Shown: in pieces, positions 36,245 to 46,168 of the stretch
How positions within the stretch are numbered: position 1 is the stretch's first letter
Layout: every line of letters begins with the position of its first letter
Program-made: the position numbers and the translations under genes
From: Bradyrhizobium sp. CCBAU 53338
GTDB taxonomy: Bacteria; Pseudomonadota; Alphaproteobacteria; Rhizobiales; Xanthobacteraceae
NCBI RefSeq assembly: GCF_015291665.1
Contig: NZ_CP030048.1
Span: forward strand, 4,030,001-4,094,000
Length of the DNA stretch: 64,000 nucleotides
Direction: 5' to 3'
Notes under the pieces: model-generated
Told to the model about the DNA's origin: nothing
The model's database searches: none
The model's input: only the letters and a program-made list of their open reading frames with translations

Positions 36245-36931
36245 ATGAGTGAGAGCACGGGACAGCGGCCGTCCGGACGCGGACGCTTCATCACCTTTGA
36301 AGGCGGCGAGGGGACGGGCAAGTCGACCCAGATCAAGAAGCTCGCCGATCGTCTCGGCGCGGCCAGGCTCCGCACCCTGGTTACGCGCGAGCCGGGCGGT
36401 TCGCCGGGCGCCGAGATCATGCGCCATCTGGTGCTGTCTGGCATGGGCAAGCTGCTCGGACCGGAGGCGGAGACGCTGCTGTTCGCGGCGGCGCGAGATG
36501 ACCACGTCCGCACCGTGATCGAGCCCGCGCTGAAGCAGGGCGTCTGGGTGCTGTGTGATCGCTTCGCCGACTCGACGCGGGCCTATCAGGGCAGTCTCGG
36601 CAGCGTGCCTGCGGAGTTGATCAACGCCATGCAGCGGGTCACGATCGGCGACCTCAAGCCTGACCTCACCATCATCCTCGATCTGCCGGTCGAAATCGGC
36701 CTGGCCCGCGCGGCGGTACGGCGCGGCAGCGGCACGCCTGACAGGTTCGAGGGCGAGAAGCTTACCTTCCATCAAGACCTGCGCGAGGCCTATCGCAAGA
36801 TCGCCGCGGACGAGCCCGCGCGCTGCGTGCTGATCGACGCGAATTCCGACCCCGACACGGTCGCCGGGCGCGTCTGGACCGCGCTGCGCGATCGTCTCCT
36901 GCCGACGCCGGCCTCGGTGGTCTCGGCATGA
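36245..36931 (+). CDS. tmk: Thymidylate kinase
   Basis: A 228-residue dTMP kinase. The P-loop is FEGGEGTGKSTQIK, the DR(F/Y/H) motif is VLCDRFADSTRAYQG, and the LID region follows LARAAVRRG. Located between dacA and holB with a 4-base overlap into holB, as in many alphaproteobacteria. Confidence 0.95.
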   Translation: MSESTGQRPSGRGRFITFEGGEGTGKSTQIKKLADRLGAARLRTLVTREPGGSPGAEIMRHLVLSGMGKLLGPEAETLLFAAARDDHVRTVIEPALKQGVWVLCDRFADSTRAYQGSLGSVPAELINAMQRVTIGDLKPDLTIILDLPVEIGLARAAVRRGSGTPDRFEGEKLTFHQDLREAYRKIAADEPARCVLIDANSDPDTVAGRVWTALRDRLLPTPASVVSA

Positions 36932-37974
36932 GCCCGCGTCAGGTCGAGCGCGAGAGCGCCATTCCGCATCCGCGCGAGACGAGCCTTCTGTTCGGCCATC
37001 GCGAGGCCGAGACCGCGCTGCTGACCGCCTATCGCAGCGGGCGTATTCCGCACGCCTGGCTGATCGGCGGGCCGCAAGGGATCGGCAAGGCGACGCTGGC
37101 CTATCGCATGGCGCGCTTCGTGCTCGCCCACGGCCAGCCGCTTGCACCTGCTGTCCAGAACGCCCGGGACCTCGCGATCGATCCAGATGATGCCGTGGCG
37201 CGGCAGGTCGCAGCGAGTTCGCATGGCGGCCTGCTGACGCTGGAGCGCACCGCCAACGACCGCGGCGTCATGCGCACCGTCATCACCGTCGACGAAACGC
37301 GCGAAACCATCTCGTTCTTCGGCTCGACGGCTGCCGCGGAAGGCTGGCGCGTCTGCATCGTCGACACCGTCGACGAGCTCAACCCAAATGCTGCGAACGC
37401 GCTTCTGAAAATCCTCGAGGAGCCGCCGCAGCGATCGCTATTCCTTTTGGTAAGCCACGCACCGGCGCGCGTGCTTGCCACCATCCAGTCGCGCTGCCGC
37501 AAGCTGCGCCTGCGCGCGCTTTCAACCGACGAGGTGATAGGGGCAGCCGCCGCGGCCGCTGATCTCGCGCCGACCGATCTCGCCCTGCGCGAGGCCGCAG
37601 AAGCCTCCGAGGGCAGCGTTGCACGGGCACTGACGCTGCTCGGCGGGGATGCGCTGAAACTCCAGCAGCGCACGGCGGCACTCCTGGCGCGACTGCCGGA
37701 GGTCGATCCGCGCGAGTTGCACACCCTCGGCGAATCGCTCGGTACCAGCGACCGCGTCGCGCTTGCGGCCTTCATCGACGGCGTCGATCGCTGGATCGCG
37801 GACCGCCTGCATGCGGACGAGGCCAACGCCAACCAGAACCTGCCGCGCCTTGCGCGCCTAGCCGAGGTATGGGAAAAGATCGTCCGCGCCGCGCGCGACA
37901 CCGAAACCTATAATCTGGAGCGAAAGCCCTTGGTTTTCTCGGTGTTCGGCTGGCTGGCGGACGCAACGCGCTAG
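36928..37974 (+). CDS. holB: DNA polymerase III delta prime subunit
   Basis: A 348-residue clamp-loader subunit. The ATPase-like fold is present: HAWLIGGPQGIGKATLAYR (modified P-loop), IVDTVDELNPNAANALLKIL (Walker B-like) and EEPPQRSLFLLVSHAPARVL, with the SRC motif in TIQSRCRKLRLRAL. The start overlaps the tmk stop (ATGA). Confidence 0.93.
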   Translation: MSPRQVERESAIPHPRETSLLFGHREAETALLTAYRSGRIPHAWLIGGPQGIGKATLAYRMARFVLAHGQPLAPAVQNARDLAIDPDDAVARQVAASSHGGLLTLERTANDRGVMRTVITVDETRETISFFGSTAAAEGWRVCIVDTVDELNPNAANALLKILEEPPQRSLFLLVSHAPARVLATIQSRCRKLRLRALSTDEVIGAAAAAADLAPTDLALREAAEASEGSVARALTLLGGDALKLQQRTAALLARLPEVDPRELHTLGESLGTSDRVALAAFIDGVDRWIADRLHADEANANQNLPRLARLAEVWEKIVRAARDTETYNLERKPLVFSVFGWLADATR

Positions 37975-38022
37975 AGCACGATCCGGAAAAGTGCGGAGCG
38001 GTTTTCCGAAATGAACGTGCTC
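37974..38022. repeat. Rhizobiales dispersed palindromic repeat
   Basis: An imperfect palindrome with arms GAGCACG / CGTGCTC and inner arms CGGAAAA / TTTTCCG, placed right after the holB stop. Elements with this arm pattern are scattered through Bradyrhizobium and related genomes. It may also end holB transcription. Confidence 0.6.
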
Positions 38023-38083
38023 AAAGCAACAACCTAACGCAAATTCGATTTCATATTTCGAGAAGCCGGTAAAGGAATTCGTC

Positions 38084-40048
38084 GTGGCAACGCGAGCTAA
38101 GAAAACCGCCAAGGGCAAGAAGGTTGCGAAAAAGGCAGCCAAGACGACTGCCAAGAAAGCCACGAAGAAGGCCGTGAAGGCGCTTGCGCGCAAAGCTGCC
38201 AAGAAGGTCAGAAAGACCAAGAAGGCTGCCGCGAAGAAAGGCGTGAAAAAGGCTGCCGCGAAAACAGCAAAGAAGGCAGGCAAAAAGGCTGCGAAGAAGC
38301 AGGTCGTCGCCAAGAAGACGGTGAAGAAGGCAGCTAAAAAGGCAGTCGAGGCTCCCACGAAGAAGGCGGCCAGGAACGCGACAGCACCGGCCGTCATCGC
38401 CGCACCGGCTTCTGGTGTCGCTCCGCCGAAGGCTGTGAAGCCCAAGGTCTCAAGACCCAAAGCCCGGCCTGCGCCGAAGCAGGCAGCGTCCGTTGCCGCC
38501 CCCGCGCGCGACAATGTTTTCTACATCACCACCGCGATCGCCTATCCCAATGGCAGTCCTCATATCGGCCACGCCTATGAGGCGATCGCCACCGACGTGC
38601 TGGCGCGTTTTGCGCGGCTCGACGGCAAGGATGTGTTCTTCCTGACCGGTACCGACGAGCACGGCCTGAAGATGGTCCAGACCGCGCAGAACGAGGGCCT
38701 GACACCCGCCGCGCTCGCAGCTCGCAACGCCGCCCGCTTCAAGGAGATGGACGAGCGACTGAATGTGTCGTTCGACCGCTTCATCCGCACCACGGAGGAG
38801 CAGCACCATCGCTCGACCCAGGAGATCTGGCGTCGCATGGAAGCGAACGGCGACATCTATGCCGACACCTATTCCGGCTGGTACTCCGTGCGCGACGAGG
38901 CGTATTACGCCGAGGACGAGACGCGCCTGAACGACGACGGCGTGAGGTTGGGCCCGCAGGGCACGCCGGTCGAGTGGGTCGAGGAGAAAAGCTATTTCTT
39001 CCGTCTCTCGGCCTATCAGGACAAGCTGCTGAAGCTCTACACGGATCGCCCCGACTTCATCGGACCCGACTCCCGCAAGAATGAGGTGGTGAGCTTCGTG
39101 AGGGGTGGCCTGCGCGATCTCTCGATCTCGCGCACCACGTTCGACTGGGGCGTGAAGGTACCCGGCGACGAGGAGCACGTGATGTATGTCTGGGTCGATG
39201 CGCTGACCAACTACATCACCGGCGTCGGCTTCCCCGACGAGAGCGACAAGAACTGGCGCTATTGGCCGGCGGACGTCCACATCATCGGCAAGGACATCAT
39301 CCGCTTCCACGCGGTGTACTGGCCTGCATTCCTCATGTCAGCCGGCATTCCCGTGCAGAAGCGGGTCTATGCCCACGGATTCCTGTTCAACAGGGGCGAG
39401 AAGATGTCGAAGTCGGTCGGCAATGTCGTCGATCCCTTCAACCTTGCCGACCAGTACGGCGTCGACCAGATGCGCTATTTCTTCCTGCGCGAGGTGCCGT
39501 TCGGGCAGGACGGCAACTACAATCATGAAGCCATCGTCGCGCGCATCAATGCCGATCTCGCCAACGATCTCGGCAACCTCGCGCAGCGCTCGCTGTCGAT
39601 GATCGCCAAGCAACTCGGTGGCGTTCTGCCGGCGCCCGGCGAGTTCAGCGACAACGACAAGGCGATCGTGGCGATGGCCGACGGCATGGTCGCCGCGTCG
39701 CGGGAGGCAATGTCGACGCAGCAGATCCATCAATGGCTCAATGCCGTGTGGGCCGTGGTCGCGGAGGCCAACCGCTATTTCGCGGGCGAGGCGCCGTGGG
39801 CGCTGGCCAAGACCGATCCTGTCAGGCAGAAAACGGTGCTCTACGTCACCGCCGAGGTCGTGCGCCAGATCGCGATCCTGGTCCAGCCGGCGATGCCGAC
39901 AGCCTCGAGCTTGCTCCTCGACAGCCTCGGCATTCCCGCGGACGAGCGCAACTTCGCAATGCTCGGCGGCGCGAAGCGGATCGCACCCGGCTCGACGCTG
40001 CCAGCGCCGACGCCGGCCTTCCCGCGCTACATCGAGCCGGCGGCCTGA
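38084..40048 (+). CDS. metG: Methionyl-tRNA synthetase with histone-H1-like N-terminal tail
   Basis: A 654-residue protein charging tRNA-Met. Residues 1-142 are a Lys/Ala-rich tail ([17 protein letters not shown] and similar) like histone H1 or AlgP. The class I synthetase follows: [14 protein letters not shown] (HIGH from residue 160), the connective domain, KMSKS from residue 440 and the anticodon-binding helical domain. There is no C-terminal dimerisation domain. The GTG at 38084 has AAAGGA 7 bases upstream, so the tail appears to be translated. The downstream cluster order continues with tatD and the MBL gene. Confidence 0.93.
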   Translation: MATRAKKTAKGKKVAKKAAKTTAKKATKKAVKALARKAAKKVRKTKKAAAKKGVKKAAAKTAKKAGKKAAKKQVVAKKTVKKAAKKAVEAPTKKAARNATAPAVIAAPASGVAPPKAVKPKVSRPKARPAPKQAASVAAPARDNVFYITTAIAYPNGSPHIGHAYEAIATDVLARFARLDGKDVFFLTGTDEHGLKMVQTAQNEGLTPAALAARNAARFKEMDERLNVSFDRFIRTTEEQHHRSTQEIWRRMEANGDIYADTYSGWYSVRDEAYYAEDETRLNDDGVRLGPQGTPVEWVEEKSYFFRLSAYQDKLLKLYTDRPDFIGPDSRKNEVVSFVRGGLRDLSISRTTFDWGVKVPGDEEHVMYVWVDALTNYITGVGFPDESDKNWRYWPADVHIIGKDIIRFHAVYWPAFLMSAGIPVQKRVYAHGFLFNRGEKMSKSVGNVVDPFNLADQYGVDQMRYFFLREVPFGQDGNYNHEAIVARINADLANDLGNLAQRSLSMIAKQLGGVLPAPGEFSDNDKAIVAMADGMVAASREAMSTQQIHQWLNAVWAVVAEANRYFAGEAPWALAKTDPVRQKTVLYVTAEVVRQIAILVQPAMPTASSLLLDSLGIPADERNFAMLGGAKRIAPGSTLPAPTPAFPRYIEPAA

Positions 40049-40203
40049 GGCGTTGACCGGCAACTCGGAATTCACGCGCGCCTTGGGCGACCTGCGCTGG
40101 ATTCCGGGACCTGTACCATCCCTCACCTGATCACCTTAGACAGGTATCCAGATGGGTAACGAATCGCGCGACTGACGATGACTGCGCGACTTCGTCGGAG
40201 TCA

Positions 40204-40217
40204 TTGATCCGAATCAA
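40204..40217 (+). promoter_or_regulatory. Perfect FNR/FixK-type box
   Basis: TTGATCCGAATCAA is an exact match to TTGAT-N4-ATCAA. It lies 53 bases upstream of the hybrid kinase start, where a class II activator site would be. Binding is inferred. Confidence 0.65.
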
Positions 40218-40269
40218 TGCAATTCGTGTCATGGACTCCGCTCTTCGCACCTAAGCAAATAGGTGAGAA

Positions 40270-42327
40270 TTGAATCCACTGGCCATCAAAGAGGACGGCA
40301 AGACGCTCGGAAGGTTTGGTAGTTTGCCCAGACTTGGACTGCGGCAGCGATTACGAAACCTACGATTGGGGAAGGGGGCCGCACATCGAGACCAGACAAC
40401 AACCGATTTGCGCGCGAGCGAGGCGAGGTTCAAAGGAGTCCTGGCGGCCAGTCCAGACGCTGTTATCATAGTCAACGACGCGGGCCTGATCGAATTCGCC
40501 AGCGACCGTGTCACGGATATCTTCGGATATGCGCCTGGCGAGCTTGCCGACAAGCCAATTGAGGTGCTCATCCCCGAACGATTTCGTGGTGCACACCTCG
40601 ATCAGCTCAAAACCTATTTCAGGAAGCCGACGACCCGGATGATGGGAAGTGGGCTGTTCCTATGGGGCCGTCGCAAGGATGCGACGGAGTTTCCAGCGGA
40701 GATCAGCCTCAGTCCGGTTGCAATGGCCGATAGAGCCGCCGCAATCGCCGCGGTGAGAGACATTTCTGCTCGCAGAGCCCTTGAAGCCCTTCAGCAAAAA
40801 GCAGCGGAAGCCTTGCGGGAAAGCGAAAGGCGCCTGAGATACTTCATCAAATACTCTCCGGCCGCGATTGCGATACTCGATAAGGAACTGCGCTACCTCG
40901 TTTACAGCGACCGGTGGCTCGCCGACTATGGCCTCGCGGGGCGGGACCTGCGCGGGCTGTCACATTATGAAGTCTTTCCTGAGATCCCGGATCGCTGGCG
41001 CGACATTCATCGCCGCGCACTTGCAGGCGAGACGCTTCGTGCCGATGAAGATTCGTTCACGAGGGGCGACGGGCGCGTGCAATGGCTGCGCTGGGAGGTG
41101 CGCCCCTGGTTTGACACCCTTGGCAATATTGGCGGCGTTGCCTTCCTGACCGAGGACATCACGGATCGCAAGCGGATGGAAGCGCAGCTGTTGCAGGCGC
41201 AGAAGATGCAGGCCATTGGGCAACTGACGGGCGGCATCGCGCACGACTTCAACAATCTCCTGACGGTCATTCTCGGCAACGCAGAAACCTTGCTGGACGA
41301 GATGAAAGATGACGATGCACATCGAAAGCTGGTCGAACCTATCTTTGCGGCCGCCGAGCGCGGCGCAGGTCTGACGCATCTGATGCTCGCCTTTGCTCGT
41401 CGCCAGGCGCTCGAGTCGAGCACTTTTGATCTGAATGAGGTCGTGACGCGCATGAATGCGCTGATGCGACGCACTATTGGCGAGAATGTCGAAGTCGATC
41501 TTCGGCTGACGAAATCGTTGTGGAGAGTAACAACCGATATCCGTCAAATGGAGACTGCAATTCTCAACGTCGTTCTCAACGCGCGCGATGCGATGCCGCA
41601 GGGAGGCAAGCTGACGATCGAGACTGGCAATGTCGAACTGTCGGAAGATTATGCGGCCCACAGTGTGGAGGTGATTCCGGGCCAATACGTCATGATGGCC
41701 CTGTCCGATACGGGAAGCGGCATTGCGCCCGAAATACTCGATCGCATCTTCGAGCCGTTCTTCACGACCAAGCCCGTCGGCAAGGGAACGGGCCTTGGGT
41801 TGAGCATGGTGCACGGCTTCGTCAAGCAGACCGGCGGCCACATCCAGATCTACAGCGAGGTCGGACACGGCACCTGCGTGAAGATCTTTTTGCCACGTGC
41901 CAAAGCCGATGCGACGACCGCTGTTCCATCAGCCTGGACTCCTGCAACTCTCGCGACGGGCACTGAATCGATCCTCGTTGTCGAGGACGATCCTCATGTG
42001 CGCCTATTCGCGGTCCAGCAATTGCGCCGCTTGGGTTACAGTGTGACCGAGGCCAGCGACGGACGTTCCGCGCTGCAGGAGGTGGCGCGTTCAGGTGCGC
42101 CCGATCTGTTGTTCACAGATGTCGTCATGCCTGGCGGCATGACCGGAAGCCAACTCGCCGAGCGGGTCGGGCAGATGGCCCCCGGCATCAAGGTCCTGTA
42201 CACCTCGGGCTATACCGAGAACTCGAGCCTCCATCATGGCCGGCTGGATCCCGGTGTGCATCTGCTGCAAAAGCCATACAGGAGCGAGAAGCTCGCGCAC
42301 AAGGTACGAGAGGTTTTGGACCTCTGA
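40270..42327 (+). CDS. PAS-PAS hybrid histidine kinase with C-terminal receiver
   Basis: A 685-residue, apparently soluble sensor kinase. PAS 1 spans about residues 50-165, PAS 2 about 185-305, HisKA has the phospho-His in [11 protein letters not shown] (H325), HATPase has [17 protein letters not shown] and [10 protein letters not shown], and the receiver domain has Asp617 in LLFTDVVMP. The TTG start follows AGGTGA. No response regulator is adjacent. It sits between metG and tatD, which are normally close neighbours in this conserved cluster, so it may be an insertion. The perfect FNR/FixK box upstream suggests oxygen control. Confidence 0.88.
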   Translation: MNPLAIKEDGKTLGRFGSLPRLGLRQRLRNLRLGKGAAHRDQTTTDLRASEARFKGVLAASPDAVIIVNDAGLIEFASDRVTDIFGYAPGELADKPIEVLIPERFRGAHLDQLKTYFRKPTTRMMGSGLFLWGRRKDATEFPAEISLSPVAMADRAAAIAAVRDISARRALEALQQKAAEALRESERRLRYFIKYSPAAIAILDKELRYLVYSDRWLADYGLAGRDLRGLSHYEVFPEIPDRWRDIHRRALAGETLRADEDSFTRGDGRVQWLRWEVRPWFDTLGNIGGVAFLTEDITDRKRMEAQLLQAQKMQAIGQLTGGIAHDFNNLLTVILGNAETLLDEMKDDDAHRKLVEPIFAAAERGAGLTHLMLAFARRQALESSTFDLNEVVTRMNALMRRTIGENVEVDLRLTKSLWRVTTDIRQMETAILNVVLNARDAMPQGGKLTIETGNVELSEDYAAHSVEVIPGQYVMMALSDTGSGIAPEILDRIFEPFFTTKPVGKGTGLGLSMVHGFVKQTGGHIQIYSEVGHGTCVKIFLPRAKADATTAVPSAWTPATLATGTESILVVEDDPHVRLFAVQQLRRLGYSVTEASDGRSALQEVARSGAPDLLFTDVVMPGGMTGSQLAERVGQMAPGIKVLYTSGYTENSSLHHGRLDPGVHLLQKPYRSEKLAHKVREVLDL

Positions 42328-42486
42328 TACCGCAGCAACTGCTGGTCTCAGCGTTTGGGTGAATGTGCTTCGGAGCCGGCCGACTGAGCCATTTTCGGTC
42401 CCGTTGACGTCCCCGCACGCTTCGCCTACCTGTGAAAGGATGGTCCCGTCCGACCTCGGGACTCTTTGGAAAGCGATACTCGAAAA

Positions 42487-43263
42487 ATGCTGGTCGACAG
42501 CCACTGCCATCTGGATTTTCCCGACTTTGCGGAAAATCTCGACGGGATCGTGTCGCGTGCCCGTGCGGCCGGCCTCACGCGCATGGTCACGATCTCGACG
42601 CGGGTGCGCAGGCTCGATCAGCTTCTCGCCATCGCCGGGCGCTACGACGACGTCTATTGCACGGTCGGCACTCATCCGCACAACGCGGATGAGGAAGACG
42701 GCATTTCGCCGGACGAACTGATCGCCCTCACGCAGCATCCCAAAGTCGTTGGGCTCGGCGAAGCCGGGCTCGATTATTTCTACGATGACGGCTCACCGGA
42801 AGCGCAGGCGAGGGGCTTTCGTGCCCACATCGCGGCTGCCCGCGCCACCGGCCTGCCGCTGGTAATCCATACCCGCGAGGCGGATGAGGATTGCGCCCGC
42901 ATCCTGGAAGAGGAGGCGGCGAAAGGATCGTTTCGCGCCGTGCTGCATTGTTACACCGGCGGGCGCGAGCTGGCGCTGAAGGCTGTGTCGCTCGGGCTCT
43001 ATATCGGCTTCACGGGCATCCTGACCTTCAAGAAGTCGGATGCGTTGCGCGCTCTTGCGGCCGAATTGCCGTCCGACCGTATTCTGGTTGAAACAGACTC
43101 GCCCTACCTTGCGCCGGGCAAGTTCCGGGGCAAACGCAACGAGCCGGCCTATGTGGTCGAGGTTGCGAAGGTGCTGGCCGAGACGCGTGGCGTGTCGTTT
43201 GACGAGATCTCACGCCAGACCAGCGAAAACTTCTTCCGCCTGTTCTCCAAGGTGAAAGCTTGA
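42487..43263 (+). CDS. tatD: TatD family hydrolase / DNase
   Basis: A 258-residue metal-dependent hydrolase. Metal ligands are readable in VDSHCHLDF, GLGEAGLDYF, PLVIHTREAD, VLHCYTGG and VETDSPYLAP. TatD enzymes are 3'-5' exonucleases or deoxyribonucleases. The start at 42487 gives the usual MLVDSHCHLD N-terminus; an upstream TTG at 42466 has no better ribosome site. Confidence 0.92.
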   Translation: MLVDSHCHLDFPDFAENLDGIVSRARAAGLTRMVTISTRVRRLDQLLAIAGRYDDVYCTVGTHPHNADEEDGISPDELIALTQHPKVVGLGEAGLDYFYDDGSPEAQARGFRAHIAAARATGLPLVIHTREADEDCARILEEEAAKGSFRAVLHCYTGGRELALKAVSLGLYIGFTGILTFKKSDALRALAAELPSDRILVETDSPYLAPGKFRGKRNEPAYVVEVAKVLAETRGVSFDEISRQTSENFFRLFSKVKA

Positions 43264-43276
43264 GGTTCAGAGCCGC

Positions 43277-44074
43277 ATGACGCTGACGCTGACGATCCTG
43301 GGCTGCGGCTCTTCCGCCGGCGTGCCGCGCCCGGCCCTCGGTTGGGGTGCCTGCGACCCTGCGAATCCCAAGAACCGCCGCCGCCGCTGCTCGCTGCTGG
43401 TCGAAAGGACATCGCACCACGGCACCACGCGCATCGTGATCGACACCTCGCCCGACCTGCGCGAGCAGTTGATCGCGACCGACGTCGACCACATCGACGC
43501 AGTGTTCCTGACGCATGAGCATGCCGACCAGACCCACGGTATGGACGACCTGCGCTCCGTGGTGATCCACATGCGCAAGCGCATTCCCGTTTATTTCAAC
43601 CAGTCGACCGCGAAAGACATCATGGCGCGGTTCTCGTACTGCTTCATCTCGCCGGAGGGCAGCGATTATCCGCCGATCCTGACGCGGCATTCGATCGAGG
43701 CCGGCGGGAGCCAGATCGTCATCGGCAAGGGCGGAGATGTGACCATGACCGCCTTCCTGGTCCAGCACGGCAACATTCCCGCCCTCGGCTATCGCATCGG
43801 CAATGCCGCCTACACGCCCGATCTCAACGACATTCCGCGCGAGAGCTGGGGCGCCCTGGAGAACCTCGATCTCTGGATCGTCGACGGCCTGCGCTACACC
43901 GGCCATCCCAGCCATTTCAGCATCAACGACGCACTGTCCTGGATCGAACGCTTCAAGCCAAAGCGTGCCGTCATCACCAACATGACCGCCGACGTCGATT
44001 ACGAGGTCATCCGGCGGACGCTGCCCGTGGGCGTGGTGCCGGCCTACGACGGGCTGCGGCTGGAGACCGTGTAG
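43277..44074 (+). CDS. MBL-fold metallohydrolase, PhnP-like
   Basis: A 265-residue metallo-beta-lactamase fold protein. The metal motif is THEHADQTHGMDDLR, with further ligands in SGHPSHFS-type positions (TGHPSHFSI). The N-terminus TILGCGSSAGVPRP and RRRCSLLVER match phosphodiesterases of the PhnP group. It lies 13 bases after tatD, the usual pairing in this cluster. The likely substrate is a cyclic phosphodiester or nucleotide, unproven. Confidence 0.88.
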   Translation: MTLTLTILGCGSSAGVPRPALGWGACDPANPKNRRRRCSLLVERTSHHGTTRIVIDTSPDLREQLIATDVDHIDAVFLTHEHADQTHGMDDLRSVVIHMRKRIPVYFNQSTAKDIMARFSYCFISPEGSDYPPILTRHSIEAGGSQIVIGKGGDVTMTAFLVQHGNIPALGYRIGNAAYTPDLNDIPRESWGALENLDLWIVDGLRYTGHPSHFSINDALSWIERFKPKRAVITNMTADVDYEVIRRTLPVGVVPAYDGLRLETV

Positions 44075-44235
44075 GCCCGGCTGGGGGAAATTCTCCAACG
44101 CGCCGGCATCTTCCTTGCTTGCAGGGGCCGTATCGTGTTGGTCTAACGTCTCAAAGACAGGCGTGTGACGGCGGCCATAATCAACGAAGCCGGCAACGCG
44201 CCGAATATTGGGGTGCGCGAGGATTGGGGGCCGCA

Positions 44236-44820
44236 TTGGCGGAGCATGACGACATCGAAGCACCGGGACTGCTCCGGCGCGCTCTCGACCTTCTCTATCT
44301 CGGGGCGGGCTATGCTGCCGGCATGTTCCTGGTCGCGATATTTGCGATCATGATGGTCATGTCGGTCGGCAGGCAATTCGCGATCAACATTCCGGCCGGC
44401 GACGATTTTGCGTCCTGGTGCATGGCCGCGATGGCCTTTCTCGGCCTGGCTCACACCTTCAAACGTGGCGAGATGATCCGCGTCGGCCTTCTGCTGGAGC
44501 GTCTGCGCGGGCGCATGCGGCAGTTCGCAGAGGTCGTGGCACTCGGAATCGCGACGATCTTCATCCTCTATTTCACCCGCTGGGGGGCGCAGATGGCCTA
44601 CGATTCCTGGCGCTTCAACGACGTGGCCCAGGGCGTCGTCGCCGTCCCGCTGTGGATTCCGCAGCTCGGCTTTGCCGGCGGCCTCGCGATACTGTCGATC
44701 GCGGTGATCGACGAGATGATCAACGTGCTGCGCGGCCGTCGGCCGAGCTACGAGAAGGCATCGCCGGACGAGACGCCGGACGAGTTCATCGAGCGCATCT
44801 CGCAGGGCGGGGGAGGGTGA
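44236..44820 (+). CDS. TRAP transporter small permease (DctQ)
   Basis: A 194-residue membrane protein with four hydrophobic segments, showing the DctQ pattern around DDFASWCMAAMAFLGLAHTF and KRGEMIRVGLLLERL. TTG at 44236 is chosen because no in-frame ATG or GTG precedes the first membrane segment; the start is uncertain. Followed 2 bases later by the large permease gene. Confidence 0.85.
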   Translation: MAEHDDIEAPGLLRRALDLLYLGAGYAAGMFLVAIFAIMMVMSVGRQFAINIPAGDDFASWCMAAMAFLGLAHTFKRGEMIRVGLLLERLRGRMRQFAEVVALGIATIFILYFTRWGAQMAYDSWRFNDVAQGVVAVPLWIPQLGFAGGLAILSIAVIDEMINVLRGRRPSYEKASPDETPDEFIERISQGGGG

Positions 44821-44822
44821 CC

Positions 44823-46136
44823 ATGGCCAATCTCGGCATGATCGAACTCTCGTTCATTCTGCTTGGCGTAATGATCCTGCTGCTCGGGAGCGGCGTCTGG
44901 ATCGCAGTGTCGCTGGGACTCGTCGGCTTCGTGGCGATGGCTCTGACCACGAGCCTGCCGCTCGGTTCGGTGCTGGCGACCACGACCTGGAGTGCGAGTT
45001 CGTCCTGGACTCTCGCCGCTTTGCCGCTGTTCATCTGGATGGGAGAGATCCTGTTCCGGACGAAGTTATCGGAAGAGATGTTCCGAGGCCTATCTCCCTG
45101 GGTGCAATGGCTGCCCGGGCGGCTGACGCATGTGAACGTCATCGGCTGCGGAATCTTTGCGGCGGTGTCGGGCTCATCGGCTGCGACTTGCGCGACGATC
45201 GGCAAGATCGCGCTACCTGAGCTCGATGGACGCGGCTACGACAAGGGCCTCAGCCTCGGCTCTCTGGCGGGCTCCGGCACACTCGGCCTGTTGATCCCAC
45301 CGTCGATCCCGATGGTCGTGTATGCAGTCACGGCCAACGTCTCCGTCTTGCAGGTATTCCTTGGCGGCTTCCTGCCAGGGGCACTCGTCATGGTGCTCTA
45401 CTCCGGCTACATCATCATCTGGTCGCTGCTCAATCCGACGAAGATCCCGCCGCGCGATCCCCCGATGCCGTTCCGGCGGAAGCTCAAGGAGTCGGCCAAG
45501 CTCGTACCGTGCCTGCTGCTGATCCTCGCCGTCTTCCTCTCGCTCGTGCTTGGCTTTGCAACCGCGACCGAATGCGCAGCATGGGGCGTCACGGGCGCGC
45601 TGCTGCTGGCGTGGTGGAGCGGAACGCTCACGCGCAAGAACTTCGTCGAGAGCGTCATGAGCGCGACGCGCCTGACCTGCATGATCATGCTCATCCTTGC
45701 GGGAGCCGCCTACACCACCGCCGCAATGGCCTATACGGGCATCCCGGCGGCACTCGCCACCTGGGTCCAGGGGCAGCAGCTCACGCCCGGCATGCTCGCA
45801 CTGTATCTGAGCATCATGTACATCATCCTCGGCTGCCTGATCGACGGCATCTCGATGATCGTGCTGACTGCCGTCATCGTGCTGCCGATGGTGAAGCAGG
45901 CCGGGCTCGATCTGGTGTGGTTCGGCGTCTACCTCATCATTCATGTCGAGATGGCGCAGATCACCCCGCCTGTCGGCTTCAACCTGTTCGTGCTTCAGAA
46001 CATGAGCGGTCGCGATACCCTGACTGTCGCCCGGGCGGCGTTCCCGTTCTTTGTGCTGCTTCTAGCCGCCGTGTTCATCATCACCGAATATCCGCAGATC
46101 GTATTGTATCTGCCCAAGCTCGCGTTCCCCGACTGA
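44823..46136 (+). CDS. TRAP transporter large permease (DctM)
   Basis: A 437-residue membrane protein with about 12 segments. DctM signatures include FAAVSGSSAATCATIGKIAL, GTLGLLIPPSIPMVVYAV and the C-terminal QITPPVGFNLFVLQNMS. It forms the sodium-coupled carboxylate importer with the small permease upstream and the binding protein downstream. Confidence 0.93.
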   Translation: MANLGMIELSFILLGVMILLLGSGVWIAVSLGLVGFVAMALTTSLPLGSVLATTTWSASSSWTLAALPLFIWMGEILFRTKLSEEMFRGLSPWVQWLPGRLTHVNVIGCGIFAAVSGSSAATCATIGKIALPELDGRGYDKGLSLGSLAGSGTLGLLIPPSIPMVVYAVTANVSVLQVFLGGFLPGALVMVLYSGYIIIWSLLNPTKIPPRDPPMPFRRKLKESAKLVPCLLLILAVFLSLVLGFATATECAAWGVTGALLLAWWSGTLTRKNFVESVMSATRLTCMIMLILAGAAYTTAAMAYTGIPAALATWVQGQQLTPGMLALYLSIMYIILGCLIDGISMIVLTAVIVLPMVKQAGLDLVWFGVYLIIHVEMAQITPPVGFNLFVLQNMSGRDTLTVARAAFPFFVLLLAAVFIITEYPQIVLYLPKLAFPD

Positions 46137-46168
46137 GGTTGGCGCGTTTTACCGTGAGGAGAAGTTCG

